A DNA stretch of 64,000 nucleotides. Source: Amorphoplanes digitatis. Its GTDB lineage: Bacteria; Actinomycetota; Actinomycetes; Mycobacteriales; Micromonosporaceae. Positions 33,784-42,384 of the stretch are shown here, in pieces. The stretch lies in NCBI RefSeq assembly GCF_014205335.1, contig NZ_JACHNH010000001.1, forward strand, positions 4,954,501-5,018,500, given 5' to 3'. Below the pieces are notes generated by a model. That model saw only the letters and a program-made list of their open reading frames with translations. It had not been told where the DNA came from and searched no databases. How positions within the stretch are numbered: position 1 is the first letter of the stretch; every line of letters begins with the position of its first letter. Position numbers and translations under genes: made by a program.

Positions 33784-33789
33784 TATGGT
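33784..33789 (+). promoter_or_regulatory. -10 box (TATGGT), leaderless promoter
   Basis: TATGGT lies seven bases before the ATG at 33797, which argues against the in-frame ATG at 33785. Confidence 0.45.
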
Positions 33790-33796
33790 CGGCGCC

Positions 33797-34426
33797 ATGA
33801 CGCGCATCCTGCTGATCTCCGGCAGCACCCGCGAGGGATCCCTGCACACCTCCGCCCTGCGCACGGCGGCGCGGCTCGCGCCGGCCGAGATGACCACCAT
33901 CCTGTACGAGGGCCTGCGCGGGCTGCCCGCGTTCGTTCCCGGCGACCCGGCCGTGCCCGGCGCCGTCGCCGACCTGCGGCTCGCCGTCGAGCAGGCGGAC
34001 GCCGTGCTGTTCAGCACCCCGGCGTACGCGGGTTCGCTGCCGGGCACGCTGAAGAACCTGCTCGACTGGCTGGTGGCCGGCGGCGACCTGGTCGGCAAGG
34101 CCGCGGCCTGGCTCTCCGTGGCGCCGCCCGGCGAGGACGACGGCGCCCGCTCGACGCTGGAGACCGTGCTCACCCACGGCAGCGCCCGGATCCTGCGCGC
34201 CGCCTGCATCCGCACCCCGGTCAGCCCGGACGCCGTCGACGCGCAGGGCCTCGTGGACGACCCGCGGCTGCGGCTGGCGCTGACCGACACACTGCGCGCC
34301 CTCGACCGGCTGCTGGCGGTGCCGGACAAGCGCGACCAGCCGTCCTGGCAGACGTACTCGAGCGTCTACCCGGTGGTGCTGCGACGCGATCCGACGGTCA
34401 CCCGCCACGGGCGCGCACCGTCCTGA
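33797..34426 (+). CDS. NAD(P)H-dependent FMN reductase (flavodoxin-like fold)
   Basis: The 209-residue protein opens with RILLISGSTREGSLHTSAL, the FMN-phosphate loop of NADPH-dependent FMN reductases. AVLFSTPAYAGSLPGTLKNL is the flavin-binding P-A-Y/E-x-x-x-x-P-x-x-L-K-N motif, followed by LDWLVAGGDLVGKAAAWLSV. These dimeric flavoproteins reduce FMN, quinones or azo dyes in the cytoplasm. The start at 33797 is backed by a leaderless -10 box. Its 3' end overlaps the convergent membrane-protein gene by 29 bases. Confidence 0.9.
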   Translation: MTRILLISGSTREGSLHTSALRTAARLAPAEMTTILYEGLRGLPAFVPGDPAVPGAVADLRLAVEQADAVLFSTPAYAGSLPGTLKNLLDWLVAGGDLVGKAAAWLSVAPPGEDDGARSTLETVLTHGSARILRAACIRTPVSPDAVDAQGLVDDPRLRLALTDTLRALDRLLAVPDKRDQPSWQTYSSVYPVVLRRDPTVTRHGRAPS

Positions 34427-34979
34427 CCTGGCGGGGGCCGGGCGGCAGCGCGCGGCGCCGGCGGAGCACGAGCCCGGTGAGCCGGGCGAGGCCGTACTCG
34501 TAGGCCGCGGCGCCGAGGTTGGCGCCGCCCAGGAAGACCAGGGCGTTGGTCGAGGTGATCGAGTCGCTGATCAGCGCCGCGCCGAAGGCGCCGCCGTAGT
34601 AGGGCACCTCCTTGACGAGCTCCATGCCCACGTACCCGGCGGCCGCGGCCAGCCGGGCCGCCCGCAGGCCGGTCGTGCGGCGCCGGGTCAGGTCGTACGC
34701 CGCCTTGGAGAGCGCGTTGGTGCTGGTACCGGTCGCCGCCAGCAGCGCGCCGTTGGCCCGCGCGCCGGCGCGCAGCCCGAGCGCCCAGGCCGCGTAGCTG
34801 ATCACCAGGAACACCACCGTCCACCGGTGGCCGAGGCCGCTCAGCAGCCCGGAGGCGACCAGGCAGACGCCGGTCGCGGTGGCGCCGGCGTCCAGGGCGT
34901 ACGCCGACATCGCGGTGGCGGCCAGGCTGACGGCCCACCTGCGCAACCCTGGGCGGCGCGCGATCGCTACTGGTGCCAT
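34398..34979 (-). CDS. Hypothetical multi-pass membrane protein
   Basis: The 193-residue protein has three or four hydrophobic segments (WAVSLAATAMSAYALDAG, then WTVVFLVISYAAWALGL and a weaker pair around AALISDSITSTNALVFLGG). No family is recognised. A basic tail (RLTGLVLRRRRALPP) would face the cytoplasm. ATG at 34979 follows GGTGGGG. It converges on and overlaps the FMN reductase gene. Confidence 0.65.
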   Translation of the reverse strand: MAPVAIARRPGLRRWAVSLAATAMSAYALDAGATATGVCLVASGLLSGLGHRWTVVFLVISYAAWALGLRAGARANGALLAATGTSTNALSKAAYDLTRRRTTGLRAARLAAAAGYVGMELVKEVPYYGGAFGAALISDSITSTNALVFLGGANLGAAAYEYGLARLTGLVLRRRRALPPGPRQVRTVRARGG

Positions 34980-35096
34980 GCCCCACCAAACGCGACCGGA
35001 CGTATCCGGATACGCAGCGACATTCCGCACCGAACCGTCACTGCCCGGAGTCGGGCAGGGATCGCCGAATGGGCGCTCCGCGCAGTTGCCGCGGCG

Positions 35097-35102
35097 TAGC
35101 CT
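35097..35102 (+). promoter_or_regulatory. -10 box (TAGCCT), leaderless promoter
   Basis: TAGCCT lies six bases before the GTG at 35109 of the histidine kinase gene. Confidence 0.5.
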
Positions 35103-35108
35103 CAACGG

Positions 35109-36944
35109 GTGAGACCGGCTCCGGCGGTGGACTTCTCACCCGGTGGCGAGCCTCGACGACTCCGCCGACGGGCGCTGCGGATTCTCGTTCCGATCATCGC
35201 TCTGGGGCTGGTCGGCACGGCCCTGGCCGCCCTCGCCCTGCGCCGCACCGAGGAGGACCGCCTCGACCGGGCGCTGGACCAGCAGACCGTCGCCGTCGAG
35301 CGGACGTTGTCGGCCGAGATGCGCCGCTACAGCACCTCCCTGCAGGACATCGCCGGCGCCGTCGGCGCGCAGAGCCGGCTCGAGGCGGCCGAGTTCAACG
35401 CGATCACCGCCACCACCAACCGGCAGCGGCTGCCCGGTGCGACCGGCGTCGCGTTCGTCGTGCCGGCCGGCGACGCGCCGATCACCGCGGTGCAGCGCTT
35501 CTGGCGCGAGTCCGGGAATCCCGGCCTGCGGCTGCGGCCCACGCCGGGCGCCGCCGAGCACCTGTTCGTGGTCATGGCACACCCCATCGACGGCGTCGGC
35601 GACGCGGTGGGCCAGGACATGGCGGCGTCGCCCCAGGCCACGGCGGCCCTGCGCAAGGCGCGGGACACCGGTCAGGTCGCGATCAGCTCCGCCTACCGGC
35701 TGCTGCGCGACGCGAACCTGCCCGCGGCCCGGCAGCAGCTGTCGTTCGTGCTTGTCGCGCCGGTGTTCGCCACCTCGCCCGGCGCGCCGGACACCGGGCG
35801 GTTCCGCGGGTGGATGATGATGGGCGTACGCGGCGGGAGCTTCCTGAGCGAGGCGATCGGCCGGACCGCGGGGAACACGGTCGCCGTCACCCTGATCGAC
35901 CAGACCGCCGGGGTCCTGAAGCCGTTCGGCTGGTGGCGGCCGGCGGCCCCGATCGACCGGGACCGGGCGGCCCGCACCGTCGCGATCGCGGTGCCGCAGG
36001 GTAAATGGGTGGTCGCCGTCGAGGCCACCGAGCGGCTGCTGCCCGACGCCGACCTGCACCTCGACCTCGTCGCCTGGGGGGTCGGCGGGGTGATCACCCT
36101 GCTGCTCGCGACCCTCACCGGCACGGTCATCACGTCGCGCAACCGCGCGCTGCGCAGGGTGGACGCCGCGACCGCCGCGCTGCGCGACGACATCGAGCGC
36201 CGCGAGGCGGTCGAGCTGCAACTGCGCCAGCGCGAGACGGAGCTGGTCGGCTTCGCCGGCGTCGTCGCACACGACCTGCGCAGCCCGCTCGCCCGGATCG
36301 CCGGGTACTGCGACCTGCTCCGGGACGAGGCCGGGCCCCGGCTCGACCCGGAGCACCGCGACTACCTCGAGCGCCTCTACGCCGGCGCGCAGGACATGCG
36401 GTCGCTCATCGACGACCTGCTGAACTACGCGATGGCCGAGAACCAGGACCTGGTCACCACCGAGGTCGACCTCAACCGGGTGGTGGCCGAGGTGGTCCGC
36501 GAGCGGGTGAACGGCCAGGGCGTCCTCCAGCCCAAGATCGTCGTATGGCCGCTGCCGAGCGTCGAGGCCGACGCCACAATGCTGCGGCAGGTCCTCGACA
36601 ACCTGATCGGCAACGCCCTCAAGTACGCGCCGGCCGGCGAGGACCCGAGGATCGAGATCACCGGCCGCCCGGTGGACGGCGGCGGATGGCACATCGAGGT
36701 GGCCGACCGCGGCATCGGCGTGCCCCGGGACCAGGTCGACACCATCTTCGAGGCGTTCACCCGGGCCCGCGGCAGCGAGCGATATCAGGGCACCGGCCTG
36801 GGCCTGGCGATCGTGCACCGCGTCGTCGAGCGCCACGGTGGCGAGGTCGGCGTCGCCGCGAACCCGGGCGGCGGCAGCCGCTTCTGGTTCTCCCTCCCGC
36901 CGGTCCGGTGCCGGGTGCCCCGGCCCGGCTCCCCCGGCGGCTGA
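35109..36944 (+). CDS. CHASE-domain sensor histidine kinase
   Basis: The 611-residue membrane kinase has a first membrane helix near residues 25-46, an extracellular CHASE sensor domain to about 315 (NRQRLPGATGVAFVVPAGDA, then RFWRESGNPGLRLRPTPG), a second helix (GGVITLLLATLTGTVI), a short coiled coil and the kinase core. His388 in VVAHDLRSPLARIAGYCDLL is the phosphorylation site. ATP-binding boxes are LDNLIGNALKYAP (N), VADRGIGVPRDQV (G1), FEAFTRA (F) and GTGLGLAIVHRVVERHGG (G2). No response regulator is adjacent, so its partner lies elsewhere. CHASE domains sense small ligands. GTG at 35109 is leaderless. Confidence 0.92.
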   Translation: MRPAPAVDFSPGGEPRRLRRRALRILVPIIALGLVGTALAALALRRTEEDRLDRALDQQTVAVERTLSAEMRRYSTSLQDIAGAVGAQSRLEAAEFNAITATTNRQRLPGATGVAFVVPAGDAPITAVQRFWRESGNPGLRLRPTPGAAEHLFVVMAHPIDGVGDAVGQDMAASPQATAALRKARDTGQVAISSAYRLLRDANLPAARQQLSFVLVAPVFATSPGAPDTGRFRGWMMMGVRGGSFLSEAIGRTAGNTVAVTLIDQTAGVLKPFGWWRPAAPIDRDRAARTVAIAVPQGKWVVAVEATERLLPDADLHLDLVAWGVGGVITLLLATLTGTVITSRNRALRRVDAATAALRDDIERREAVELQLRQRETELVGFAGVVAHDLRSPLARIAGYCDLLRDEAGPRLDPEHRDYLERLYAGAQDMRSLIDDLLNYAMAENQDLVTTEVDLNRVVAEVVRERVNGQGVLQPKIVVWPLPSVEADATMLRQVLDNLIGNALKYAPAGEDPRIEITGRPVDGGGWHIEVADRGIGVPRDQVDTIFEAFTRARGSERYQGTGLGLAIVHRVVERHGGEVGVAANPGGGSRFWFSLPPVRCRVPRPGSPGG

Positions 36945-36969
36945 GCGCGCACGCCCGAGCACTCGGCGC

Positions 36970-37911
36970 TCACGGCGTCGCCGCCGCGACCATCTCCCGG
37001 TACGCGGCGACGCCGTCCGGATCCGGGTACCCGCCCGGCGGCATGACCGACGTGCCGAGGTACCAGTTGCCGTGCTGCCAGTAGCAGACGATCTGGAAGC
37101 CGTGCGACCTCAGCCAGTCGAAGGAGGCGCGGATGGCGGGTCCCCGCGACGCCCGGACGCCCAGGTCGTCGTCGATTCCCCACTCGGCGAGCGCCAGCGG
37201 CCGGCCGAGCGCGCCGAACGCCGCGAACCACCGCCGCATCCGCGGGTCCAGGCCGATGCTGACCGGGTCGTCGGGCTCGGCGCCCCGGGCGCTCGCCTGC
37301 CAGTAGAGGCCGAGCCCGTACCCGTCGGCGAAGGCGGCCGGCACGACCCAGTCCCGGACCTCGCGGTCGCCGCCGGTGCCGTTCCTGGTGACCAGCGCCG
37401 ACTCCGGCCGCCACTGGTAGCCCATGTACACCGGCACCACGTCGATGGCCGGATTTATCGTCTTGGCCAGGTGATACACCCGTTTGAAGGCCCGTACGAA
37501 CCGCACGCCGGTCATGTCGTCCTCCGGCTCGTGGAAGTACGTCAGGATGCCGTCCTCCGGCATCGCCGCGGCGACGGACAGGATCTCCCCGTCGCAGAAT
37601 CCCGCGGCCACGGCGGTGGGCGTGCAGGTGGTCTTGAACGAGTACCAGAGCCTCGCGCCGTACTCACGCTGGCAGTCGATCGCGTCCGGCGGCGGGGGCA
37701 GGCCCCGCGCGGCGAACACCCGGCGGATGCCCAGCTGCTCGCCGAGGTTGGCACGCTCCTCGAGGAAGCCGGCGCAGGTGTTGGCGTCGTCGATGACATC
37801 GTTCTCGGAGGTGGTGGCGCCGACGGCGAACGTCGGCAGGTACAGGGCCGATGCGGGAGCCGGTACCGGCGAGCCGGCCAGCACGAGCGCGATCGTCAGG
37901 GCAGCGTGCAT
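36970..37911 (-). CDS. Secreted glycosyl hydrolase-like TIM-barrel protein
   Basis: This 313-residue exported protein (short signal ending near SPVPAPASA) has a (beta/alpha)8-barrel pattern with candidate catalytic residues in ILTYFHEPEDDMTG (acid/base Glu after strand 4) and RPLALAEWGIDDDLG (nucleophile Glu after strand 7), followed by IVCYWQHGNWYLG. The layout fits clan GH-A hydrolases and recalls GH26 mannanase-like proteins, but the family is not certain. Several cysteines suggest disulfides. ATG at 37911 follows GGAGGAC. The stretch upstream is 338 bases without a gene. Confidence 0.75.
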   Translation of the reverse strand: MHAALTIALVLAGSPVPAPASALYLPTFAVGATTSENDVIDDANTCAGFLEERANLGEQLGIRRVFAARGLPPPPDAIDCQREYGARLWYSFKTTCTPTAVAAGFCDGEILSVAAAMPEDGILTYFHEPEDDMTGVRFVRAFKRVYHLAKTINPAIDVVPVYMGYQWRPESALVTRNGTGGDREVRDWVVPAAFADGYGLGLYWQASARGAEPDDPVSIGLDPRMRRWFAAFGALGRPLALAEWGIDDDLGVRASRGPAIRASFDWLRSHGFQIVCYWQHGNWYLGTSVMPPGGYPDPDGVAAYREMVAAATP

Positions 37912-38249
37912 GCGTCCTCCGCAGGTACTGGCGGTGCACGATGATGGGCCTCATCCGGGCACGCCGATCCCTTGTGGACCTGGGGTGCGCGGGTTCACGA
38001 ACCGGGCGGGCGGGGCCGGGGACGGGGCTGCTCTCGTCGACGGCCTGGCCACTCCGCGGTGGACCCGGCCAGATCGTGGCCGGGTCTTGACACCGCCGGG
38101 GTGTCCATCCATCAACGACACCAGCATCACACCGGGCGCGCCATAATCAACCACCCGAAAGGCGACGAATCACCTCGAATAGGTTAACTATCCCGAGTGG
38201 TTGTTGCTCCTGACTGATGGCTTGTGTGCGACATGGCGGGAGCCGGCCG
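37912..38249. other. Intergenic region with a 9-bp-arm hairpin
   Basis: No gene is seen. GACCCGGCC (38062-38070) and GGCCGGGTC (38078-38086) form a hairpin around seven bases, possibly the terminator of the kinase gene at 38250. The right part (38140-38220) is AT-richer and may hold an unrecognised promoter for the secreted hydrolase. Confidence 0.45.
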
Positions 38250-38903
38250 CTACGCGGCGGGCCCGGTGACGCGCACGACCAGGCCGGCCCGGTGCCGGGT
38301 GCCCTCGATCAGTTCCGCGTTGCGCTGGTCGGAGCCGTGCGAGCGCTCGGCCGCCTCCTCGGGGCTGCGGCCGAACCGGACGTGGCGCTCGATCAGCCGC
38401 GCCAGCCGCAGGTCCTCGCCGGGCTCGACGTACCAGGACTGATCGAGCAGTTCGGCGATGCCGCCCCACCGGTCGTCGTCGACGAGCAGGTAGTTGCCCT
38501 CGGTGATGATCAACGGGACGGTGCGGTGCACCGGCACCGCGCAGGCGATGGACTCCTCGAGGCCGCGATCGAACTCGGCCGCGTACACGATCTCGTCGTG
38601 CTGGGGCCGCAGCCGGCGCAGCAGGCTGCGGTATCCCGCGGCGTCGAAGGTGTCGGCCGCGCCCTTGCGGGCGTGCCGGCCGAGGCGGTGCAGTTCGGCG
38701 TTGGACAGATGGAAGCCGTCGAGGCCGACCAGCGCGGCCCGGTCGCCGAGCGCGTCGGCGACCTGCCGGGCCAGCGTCGACTTGCCGGCGCCGGGCGCGC
38801 CGGCGATGCCGAGGATCCGCCGCCGCCCGTCGGCGGCCAGCGCCCGGGCCGCCTCGACGAGTTCGCCGAGGCCGAGCTCGACGGGGGAATCGGGTGACCG
38901 CAC
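38250..38903 (-). CDS. P-loop nucleoside/nucleotide kinase-family protein (YggC/uridine kinase-like)
   Basis: The 217-residue protein has Walker A GIAGAPGAGKSTLARQVADA, the substrate strand LVGLDGFHLSNAELHRLGRH with the next ARKGAADTFDAAGY, and TVPLIITEGNYLLVDDDRWG as the Walker B/lid-associated strand. This is the phosphoribulokinase/uridine-kinase-like group including YggC-type kinases; the substrate may be a nucleoside, pantothenate or a sugar. GTG at 38903 has GAGGAG six bases upstream and is preferred over GTG 38936. DedA lies 45 bases upstream on the same strand. Confidence 0.85.
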   Translation of the reverse strand: MRSPDSPVELGLGELVEAARALAADGRRRILGIAGAPGAGKSTLARQVADALGDRAALVGLDGFHLSNAELHRLGRHARKGAADTFDAAGYRSLLRRLRPQHDEIVYAAEFDRGLEESIACAVPVHRTVPLIITEGNYLLVDDDRWGGIAELLDQSWYVEPGEDLRLARLIERHVRFGRSPEEAAERSHGSDQRNAELIEGTRHRAGLVVRVTGPAA

Positions 38904-38948
38904 CGCTGCCTCCTCGGTCCGTGCCGCCGTCGCCACGGATCGATGAGA

Positions 38949-39599
38949 TTACCGGGCCCAGCCGGGCGCCGCCGACATCCGGCCGAGGCGGTGGCGGACC
39001 AGGCGCACGGACAGCGGCACCACGCCGAGGCAGGTCGCGCCGAGCGCGGTGAGCAGCACGGCGGCGCCGCCGGTCGGGTCCGCGCCGGCGGTCGCCGCGC
39101 CGGCGCCGCAGAACGCGCCGACCCAGAGCACCGTGCCCAGCGCCGACCAGCCCAGGAAGCGCCCGAACGGCATCCGGGCGATCCCCGCGACGATCGGCAC
39201 CACGGCGTGGATCACCGCGACGAACCGGACGGCCACCAGCGCCGGTGCGCCGTGCTCGCTCAGGTACGCCTCGGCCCGGTCGAAGCGCTCGGCGCCGATC
39301 CGGCGGCCCAGCGCGGTGGTGCGCAGCCGGGCGCCGAAGACGCGGCCGACGGCGTACCCCAGAACCTGGCCGAGCAGCGCGCCGGCCGTGCCCGCCGCCA
39401 CCGCGCCGGCGAAGCCGACCGGGCCGGCCGGCAGCGAGCCGGCCAGCATGACCACCGACTCGCCGGGCACCAGCAGTCCGAGCAGGAACGTCATCTCGAC
39501 GGCGGCGGTCAGGAACGTGACAAGCAGGACCGACCACTCGTCCAGCGTGGCAAGCCGGTCGACGAGCGACGCCGCGGCGTCCATCAGGTCTGCGATCAC
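38949..39599 (-). CDS. DedA-family membrane protein
   Basis: The 216-residue protein has five or six hydrophobic segments. The DedA marks are ETFLLGLLVPGE-like MTFLLGLLVPGESVVMLAGS, GYAVGRVFGARLR, and FVAVIHAVVPIVAGIARMPF with the conserved F-x-R-F-x-x-V-x-P-x-x-A-G pattern modified to include His-Ala. DedA proteins are proposed lipid scramblases/transporters tied to envelope integrity and proton motive force. GTG at 39599 is preceded by GATGCT six bases upstream, a near-match to a leaderless -10 box. It is probably co-transcribed with the kinase gene. Confidence 0.9.
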   Translation of the reverse strand: MIADLMDAAASLVDRLATLDEWSVLLVTFLTAAVEMTFLLGLLVPGESVVMLAGSLPAGPVGFAGAVAAGTAGALLGQVLGYAVGRVFGARLRTTALGRRIGAERFDRAEAYLSEHGAPALVAVRFVAVIHAVVPIVAGIARMPFGRFLGWSALGTVLWVGAFCGAGAATAGADPTGGAAVLLTALGATCLGVVPLSVRLVRHRLGRMSAAPGWAR

Positions 39600-39674
39600 C
39601 CGTTCAGCATCGTCGTCCGACCCGGACCGGGGTATCGGGCCATACCCCGAGATAACCCTGATGGACGCCCCGCG

Positions 39675-41255
39675 TCAGCCCCTGGACCAGACCTGGTTGG
39701 CGGCGTGGTGGCAGGTCCAGACGATGACCGCCGCGCCGGGCTCGGTCGACGCGCCCGAGACGTCCAGGCACAGTCCAGACTGCACGGCGGCGACGGTGCC
39801 GTCGGCGTTCATCCGGAACTGCTGGTTGGCGCCGCCGTGGCACTCCCACTCGATCACCCGGCTGCCCGCCGTCGTGCCGCCGCCCGAGACGTCCAGGCAG
39901 CGGGTGCCGTCGTAGACCCGCAGCTCGCCCGCCGCGGTGAGGTTCCAGCGCTGGTTGGCGCCGCCGTTGCAGTCGAAGATCTCCACGGCCGCGTCGTTGA
40001 CCACGACGTTGTCGTGCACGTCGAGGCACCGGCCGGAGCCCTGGCCGACGAGCGTGTTACCGGCGTACGCCGCGCCGCCCGAGACCCGGTAGACGACCGT
40101 GCCGTGCGGTGGGACGGTGGCGCCGATCGCGCCCGTCGTGGTGGTCGCGGCGCCGCTCCAGAGGTCCCGCAGGGCGTACGTGCCGGCGGCGTTCATGCCG
40201 ACCTGCGCGGCGCTGGTGGTGATGGTCGCCGCGGTGCCGTTCTCGTTGAAGAGCGCCACCGCGCGGTCCCCGCCGGCCAGCACCTTGCTGAACACCCACT
40301 GGCCGCCGCCGTTGCGCACCACGTACGCCTGCCGGCCCAGCGGGTCCTGGTCGACGGCGATGACGGCGCTGTTGGTCAGGATGCTCAGCGTCGCCGGCGT
40401 GGCGCCGCGCAGGTCGGCGCCGATCAGCAGCGGCGCCGACATCATCGACCAGAGCGAGAAGTGCGTGCGGTACTCGGTATCGGTCATCCCGCCGTTGCCG
40501 ACCTCGAGCATGTCGGGGTCGTTCCAGGCGCCCGGCCGCGGGTACGCGGCCAGCACGCTGTTCTGCCGGATGATGTTCAGCACCGAGCCCCAGTTGTCCT
40601 CGATGTCGCCGGTGGTGCGCCACAGGTTGCCGACGCCGCCGGCCCAGCGCCACGGCCGGTTCTCGCCCCACTCGCAGATGGCGAACACGATGGGCCGCCC
40701 GGTGGCGGCGAGCGCGTCCCGCATCCGGGTGTATCGCTGCACCGCGTCGCGGCCCTGGTTGTTGCAGTTGTCGTACTTGAGGTAGTCGACGCCCCACGAG
40801 GCGAACAGCCGCGCGTCCTGCTCCTCGTGGTCGAGCCCGCCGGGGAATCCGACGGAGGAGCACGTCGTGGTGCCGGCGCTGGTGTAGATGCCGAACTTGA
40901 GCCCCTTGCCGTGCACGTAGTCGGCGAGGGCCTTGATGCCGTTGGGGAAGCGGTTGAAGTCCGGCACGAGGTTGCCCTGTGCGTCCCGCTGCCGCTGCGC
41001 CCAGCAGTCGTCGAGGTTGACGTACTGATAGCCGGCCGCCTTCAGGCCCCGGTCGACGAAGATGTCGGCGATTCCCTTGATCATCGCCTCGTTGAACTCG
41101 GCACGGCACTGCGTCGAGTTCCAGTTGTTGAAGCCCATCGGCGGCGTCCGCGCGAGCCCGTTGTCGAGCGCCGCCGCGGGCGCCCGCACCGCGGGCCCGA
41201 CGACCGCGGCCGCCGCCGCGAGCAGCAGGGAGACGATGATCCGGCCCGTACGCAT
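39675..41255 (-). CDS. Secreted GH27 alpha-galactosidase/beta-L-arabinopyranosidase with ricin-type lectin domain
   Basis: The 526-residue exported enzyme has a signal over residues 1-29 and a GH27 barrel: RTPPMGFNNWNSTQCRAEF, YVNLDDCWAQ, LKFGIYTSAGTTTC. The nucleophile is Asp162 in DYLKYDNCNNQGRD and the acid/base Asp lies in GAWNDPDMLEVGNG. A C-terminal antiparallel beta domain follows near 300-395. The last 130 residues form a ricin-B trefoil with three SGRCLDV...NQxW-type repeats. GH27 enzymes release terminal alpha-galactose or beta-L-arabinopyranose. ATG at 41255 follows GGAGGTG. Confidence 0.94.
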   Translation of the reverse strand: MRTGRIIVSLLLAAAAAVVGPAVRAPAAALDNGLARTPPMGFNNWNSTQCRAEFNEAMIKGIADIFVDRGLKAAGYQYVNLDDCWAQRQRDAQGNLVPDFNRFPNGIKALADYVHGKGLKFGIYTSAGTTTCSSVGFPGGLDHEEQDARLFASWGVDYLKYDNCNNQGRDAVQRYTRMRDALAATGRPIVFAICEWGENRPWRWAGGVGNLWRTTGDIEDNWGSVLNIIRQNSVLAAYPRPGAWNDPDMLEVGNGGMTDTEYRTHFSLWSMMSAPLLIGADLRGATPATLSILTNSAVIAVDQDPLGRQAYVVRNGGGQWVFSKVLAGGDRAVALFNENGTAATITTSAAQVGMNAAGTYALRDLWSGAATTTTGAIGATVPPHGTVVYRVSGGAAYAGNTLVGQGSGRCLDVHDNVVVNDAAVEIFDCNGGANQRWNLTAAGELRVYDGTRCLDVSGGGTTAGSRVIEWECHGGANQQFRMNADGTVAAVQSGLCLDVSGASTEPGAAVIVWTCHHAANQVWSRG

Positions 41256-41454
41256 CGGACACCTCCGTCCACCGCCCCCGGCGCGGGAGCTATAGATGAC
41301 GGTCTATCCGTTTCGGCCTTTTGTCAACCGTGTTACCAGTTATGGGACGGCCGGAAAAGTAGGACGCCGCTGCGAATTCCACGGGGGAAGAACTCGCAAC
41401 GGCGTTGCAGGGACAATAGTCGATATCTTGCGTTACGTCCACGCCGGGGCGCAC
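41256..41454 (-). promoter_or_regulatory. Promoter region of the GH27 gene
   Basis: On the minus strand TTGACA (41322-41327) is a likely -35, but no -10 at standard spacing is clear. ATAGA-N6-TCTAT (41292-41307) is a small inverted repeat over the expected start region. The 12-mer ATAGATGACGGT here recurs with one change at 46793-46804 by the ThuA operon. Confidence 0.4.
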
Positions 41455-42384
41455 TCAATGATCCAGTGTGCCCGCCGGCGCCATCACCCGCAGCGCGTTG
41501 GCGGCCAGCCCGATCCGCAACGGGGTGCGGCCGCGCGGCTCGCCGTCGACCTCGACCCGGGCCGGCCGGTCGGTCTCCAGCCACAGCTCGCCGACCGCGA
41601 GGAACGGCTCGTCGCCCAGGGTGCGGCGCTCGCCGCTCGACGCGTTGCGGGCCGTCTCCAGCAGCAGCGCCCGCCGGGCCGGGCCCCCGACCGGGTACGC
41701 GACGAGCAGCCGGTCGTCCGCGTGCGCGTCCGCCGTGATCGGCCGGCCGGCGTGGAAGCCGCCGTTGGCGACGTAGAGCTGATGGGTCAGGAACTCGTGC
41801 TCGCGCCCGGCGGCCCGCACGACGGCGCGCAGCGGGCGGTGCCGGGCCAGCAGCGCCAGCGCGGTGATCGGGTACGCGAGCCGGCCGGCGATCCGCTTCA
41901 GCGGCGGCGGCGCCTTGCGCATCACCTCGGCGGACAGGCCGACGCCGACGTGGTTGGTGAAGAACAGGTCGCCGGCGACCCCCAGGTCGACGTCGACCAC
42001 CTCGCCGCTCGCCAGCGTGGCGACGGCGGCGCCGAGGTCGAGCGGGACGCCGACGGTGCGGGCGAAGTTGTTGGTGGTGCCCAGCGGCAGCAGCCCCATC
42101 GCGATGTCGCGGTGCGCGAGCACGCGCGCGGCCGCGCTGATCGTGCCGTCTCCCCCGCCGACGACGACCAGATCCGCGCCGGAGCCGGCCGCGGCCTCCA
42201 GGGTCCGCTCCAGCTCGGCGGGCCGGTCGACCGGGTGGTCGCCCAGCAGCGTGAAGCCGGCCGCGAGGAGCCCGGCCCGGGCCGTCCCGTACAGCTTGCG
42301 GCCGCGGCGGGCGTGCGCGTTCACGACGAGCACCGCACGCCGCGCGCTCCGGATGTCCTCGCCGAGCTGCCGCTTGGTTCGCAT
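41455..42384 (-). CDS. Diacylglycerol kinase-family lipid kinase (YegS/DgkB-like)
   Basis: The 309-residue soluble protein has the DAGK catalytic domain: VLVVNAHARRGRKLYGTARA, LVVVGGGDGTISAAARVL (the G-G-D-G-T nucleotide motif), GLLPLGTTNNFARTVGVPLD, and a C-terminal beta-sandwich with LHTHVGVGL-like FFTNHVGVGLSAEVMRKAPP and VEVDGEPRGRTPLRI. The family phosphorylates diacylglycerol or related lipids at the membrane. TAGGGT lies eight bases upstream of the ATG at 42384, near leaderless spacing. It points away from a 573-base gap. Confidence 0.9.
   Translation of the reverse strand: MRTKRQLGEDIRSARRAVLVVNAHARRGRKLYGTARAGLLAAGFTLLGDHPVDRPAELERTLEAAAGSGADLVVVGGGDGTISAAARVLAHRDIAMGLLPLGTTNNFARTVGVPLDLGAAVATLASGEVVDVDLGVAGDLFFTNHVGVGLSAEVMRKAPPPLKRIAGRLAYPITALALLARHRPLRAVVRAAGREHEFLTHQLYVANGGFHAGRPITADAHADDRLLVAYPVGGPARRALLLETARNASSGERRTLGDEPFLAVGELWLETDRPARVEVDGEPRGRTPLRIGLAANALRVMAPAGTLDH

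Noticed and set aside
38062..38086. Hairpin as an operator for the secreted hydrolase gene
   Set aside because: It is about 150 bases upstream of that start and closer in form to a terminator for the kinase gene; no evidence decides further.
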